The position numbers and the translations under genes are program-made. From the NCBI GenBank assembly GCA_044238875.1, contig JBIICM010000015.1, positions 1-23,623 of the forward strand: DNA of 23,623 nt. Direction: 5' to 3'. This DNA comes from JAIBAI01 sp044238875. Its GTDB lineage: Bacteria; Bacteroidota; Bacteroidia; M30B66. Position 1 is the first letter of the stretch. The number at the start of each line of letters is the position of its first letter. Shown here piece after piece: positions 21,394 to 23,623 of this stretch. The notes below the pieces were generated by a model that had not been told where the DNA came from, ran no database searches, and saw only the letters and a program-made list of their open reading frames with translations.

Positions 21394-23623
21394 ATGCTAA
21401 AGAAAATTTTAAAGATTGGCTCAATTACAATGTTGGTTATAGTGGCTGCTATGATCATAATTCCTTTCGCATTCAAGGGTAAGATCATGCAGCTTGTAAA
21501 GGAAGAAGCCAATAAAAATCTGAACGCTACCCTTCAGTTCAGCGACCTTGATCTCAGTTTATTCAGGAGTTTCCCCTACATGAGTATCGGGCTCGATAAC
21601 CTTTCTATTGTCGGAAAAGGTGCCTTCATCGGTGATACACTGATAGCCGCCCGTTCAATCAGATTGAGTACCGATCTGATGAGTATTATCACGGGCAGTG
21701 AAATTGGTATCCGGTCATTTGAAATTAAGGAGGCCGCTATGCTGCTTAAAATACTCAAGGACGGAAAAGCAAACTGGGATATCACAAAACCAAGCCCGCC
21801 TCCTCCGCCCGGTGTAACCGAAGCTCCCCCGGCATTTAAAGCCCGTCTGCATCATTATGCGCTCGAAAATTGCCGCATTGTTTACGATGACCGGCAATCA
21901 GACATGCTGGTAAAAATTGAAAACGCTGATCACGAAGGCAGTGGTGATTTTACCGCCGATTTTACCGATCTTGAAACAGAAACAAAAATTGAAGCATTTA
22001 GTTTCACCTATAGCGGTGTGCCTTATCTGGTAAGGGCAAAGCTGGGCTATAAGGCCGGATTCGGTCTTGACCTGAAAAATTCGGTATATGAATTCAGGGA
22101 AAACGCGTTAAGTCTGAACGACCTGCAGTTAAAATTTGCCGGTTCGGTGGCGATGCCTGCCGATGACATCACAATGGATATAAAATATGAAGTGCTGAAA
22201 AACAATGTAAGCAGTTTCTTTTCACTCATACCGGGGGCCTATACCGATGATTTCAGCAATATTAAGTCGGCAGGGAAGCTGGCCTTTAACGGATTTGTAA
22301 AAGGCACCTATGGCGAGAAAAGCATGCCTGGTTTTGCCTTTAACCTTCTGATTGAGAATGGAATGATTCAATATCCAACACTTCCGGGAGCCATCAGTAA
22401 TCTGCAGGTAAAAACAACCATAACAAATCCCGGTGGCGATGCTGACAAAACTGTAATTGATGTGTCAAAATTTCATGCTGATTTGGCCGGTGTGCCTGTT
22501 GATGCGCGTCTCATTGTTCGCACTCCTGTTTCTGATCCTGATCTGGATGCCGCACTCAAAGGCCGTATTGACCTTGGTAAGGTGAAAGACTATCTGCCCC
22601 TCGAGAAGAAAACAAGCCTTTCGGGGCTGCTGGATGCCAACGTGGAATTCAGGGGCCGGCTTTCAGCCATTGAGCAGCAAAAGTATCAGCAGTTTCAGGC
22701 TTCCGGTTCGGCATCGCTGAATAATTTCAGGTACAATGCACCATCGTTGCCTCAGGAGGTTTTGATCAGCAACGCCGCAATGAGCTTCACCCCTAAAGCC
22801 ATCAACCTGAGCAGCTTTAAGATGGTGACAGGGAAAAGTGATCTTTCAGCAAGCGGTTCTGTTGAAAATTACCTGGCCTATGTTTTCGCCAATAAGCCCC
22901 TGAGCGGAAGCCTGAACCTCAGCAGCAGGTTGTTTGATCTGAACCCTTTTATGGCAGAAAGTTCAACAAAGGATACAGCGACCGCCAAAGGATCAGGCAA
23001 TAGTTACATACCAATACCCGACCGGATCGCATTCATTCTGCAGGCCTCCTTTGAAACCCTGCTTTATGACAACATGCGCCTCAACAACCTCAAAGGGGTT
23101 CTTGAACTGAATGAACAGGTTTTAAAAATGCGCGATGTGGTAATGAATACGCTGGGTGGAAATATTGAACTAAGTGGCATGTATGATACAAGAGACATCG
23201 CCGGCCCCGGCCTTGATTTAAATCTGCAGGTAAAGGATATCAACATCCGCGAGGCGGCAGCCACTTTCAGCACGGTAAAAGCACTGGTGCCTGTGGCTGA
23301 AAACGCAACTGGTACCGCCAGCCTGAAGCTAAATTTTGCCGCAAAGACCGACAAGAATTTTAACCTCATCTATCCCACACTAAACGGATCAGGAAATATC
23401 AGTACAAGCAGGATTACCATTGAAGGGTTTGAAATGGTGAAGCGCACTGCCGAGGCGTTAAAGCTTGACAAACTCAAGAAGTGGCAGCTGGAAAAATTTT
23501 CTGCCGGATTCGCCATCAGGGGTGGGAAATTGTTTGTTGAACCCTTCGATACCAGAATAGGCAACTATAAAGCGAAAATTGCCGGAAGCAACGGAATTGA
23601 TCAATCAATAGATTATGTGGTTA
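21394..23623 (+). CDS. AsmA-like inner-membrane anchored protein (C-terminus outside window)
   Basis: The frame runs from an ATG at 21394 through the window end, giving 743 residues without a stop. Seen: a basic start (MLKKILKIG), one transmembrane helix (about residues 9-29, SITMLVIVAAMIIIPFAF), then NLNATLQFSDLDLSLFRSFPYMSIGLDNLSI, the AsmA N-terminal signature that also occurs in the other AsmA-like gene of this window. A Pro-rich hinge (PSPPPPPGVTEAPP) follows at about 132-145. Repetitive beta segments come after, then AsmA C-terminal-like sequence (TLGGNIELSGMYD, LNGSGNISTSRITIEGF). By family it sits in the inner membrane, spans the periplasm and affects outer-membrane lipid supply. A nearby ATG at 21386 is in another frame and stops after four codons. 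Could be co-transcribed with aroC, but this is only a spacing argument. Confidence 0.88.
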   Translation, partial: MLKKILKIGSITMLVIVAAMIIIPFAFKGKIMQLVKEEANKNLNATLQFSDLDLSLFRSFPYMSIGLDNLSIVGKGAFIGDTLIAARSIRLSTDLMSIITGSEIGIRSFEIKEAAMLLKILKDGKANWDITKPSPPPPPGVTEAPPAFKARLHHYALENCRIVYDDRQSDMLVKIENADHEGSGDFTADFTDLETETKIEAFSFTYSGVPYLVRAKLGYKAGFGLDLKNSVYEFRENALSLNDLQLKFAGSVAMPADDITMDIKYEVLKNNVSSFFSLIPGAYTDDFSNIKSAGKLAFNGFVKGTYGEKSMPGFAFNLLIENGMIQYPTLPGAISNLQVKTTITNPGGDADKTVIDVSKFHADLAGVPVDARLIVRTPVSDPDLDAALKGRIDLGKVKDYLPLEKKTSLSGLLDANVEFRGRLSAIEQQKYQQFQASGSASLNNFRYNAPSLPQEVLISNAAMSFTPKAINLSSFKMVTGKSDLSASGSVENYLAYVFANKPLSGSLNLSSRLFDLNPFMAESSTKDTATAKGSGNSYIPIPDRIAFILQASFETLLYDNMRLNNLKGVLELNEQVLKMRDVVMNTLGGNIELSGMYDTRDIAGPGLDLNLQVKDINIREAAATFSTVKALVPVAENATGTASLKLNFAAKTDKNFNLIYPTLNGSGNISTSRITIEGFEMVKRTAEALKLDKLKKWQLEKFSAGFAIRGGKLFVEPFDTRIGNYKAKIAGSNGIDQSIDYVV

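Noticed and set aside
1..23623. Defence system, prophage, integrated element, CRISPR array or tRNA
   Set aside because: No nuclease, integrase, transposase, terminal repeat, spaced direct repeat or cloverleaf sequence was seen; the gene content is ordinary chromosomal metabolism and envelope functions.

Overview
The window reads as chromosomal DNA of a member of the Bacteroidota. The evidence is a type IX secretion (T9SS) C-terminal sorting domain, several TAnnTTTG-type promoter -7 boxes, start codons without clear Shine-Dalgarno sequences, two large AsmA-like proteins, a PorT-like outer-membrane barrel, and a periplasmic DPP-IV-type peptidase. The genus cannot be read from the sequence. Coding density is high: no gap exceeds about 220 bases. 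I saw no rRNA, tRNA, CRISPR array, insertion sequence or phage gene.

Layout. Positions 1-748 (minus): N-terminal part of a proton-coupled peptide transporter of the POT family, cut by the window edge. Positions 966-2155 (minus): an outer-membrane beta-barrel gene coupled to ubiX by a one-base stop/start overlap. Positions 2312-3183: a small two-helix membrane protein and a CoA-type Nudix hydrolase, tail to tail with overlapping stops. Positions 3300-6624 (minus): an exported protein of unknown function followed by a large AsmA-like protein. Positions 6729-12191 (plus): a DPP-IV-like S9 peptidase, a SOUL haem-binding-like protein and an M1 aminopeptidase. Positions 12302-17393 (plus): a GH3 (NagZ-like) plus serine beta-lactamase-like fusion overlapping a T9SS-exported FG-GAP repeat protein. 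Positions 17578-18717 (plus): acyl-CoA dehydrogenase. Positions 18723-20177 (minus): PBP4-type D-Ala-D-Ala carboxypeptidase, divergent from aroC (20231-21316, plus). Positions 21394-23623 (plus): a second AsmA-like gene, cut by the window edge.

How they fit together. Much of the window serves the cell envelope and peptide use. The two exopeptidases (DPP-IV and M1) would release dipeptides and amino acids in the periplasm, and the POT transporter would take up peptides. PBP4 and the GH3/serine-hydrolase fusion point to peptidoglycan turnover. The AsmA proteins, the beta-barrel and the T9SS cargo concern the outer membrane and cell surface. UbiX, the Nudix enzyme, acyl-CoA dehydrogenase and AroC are ordinary metabolism.

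No wholly new multi-gene system is evident. The points most worth a second look are a perfect 14-base inverted repeat between dacB and aroC whose arms each carry an outward-facing -7 box almost touching the start codons (possible leaderless transcripts), the GH3/serine-hydrolase fusion and its overlapping secreted partner, and a Glu-to-Asp change in the conserved RETP motif of UbiX.
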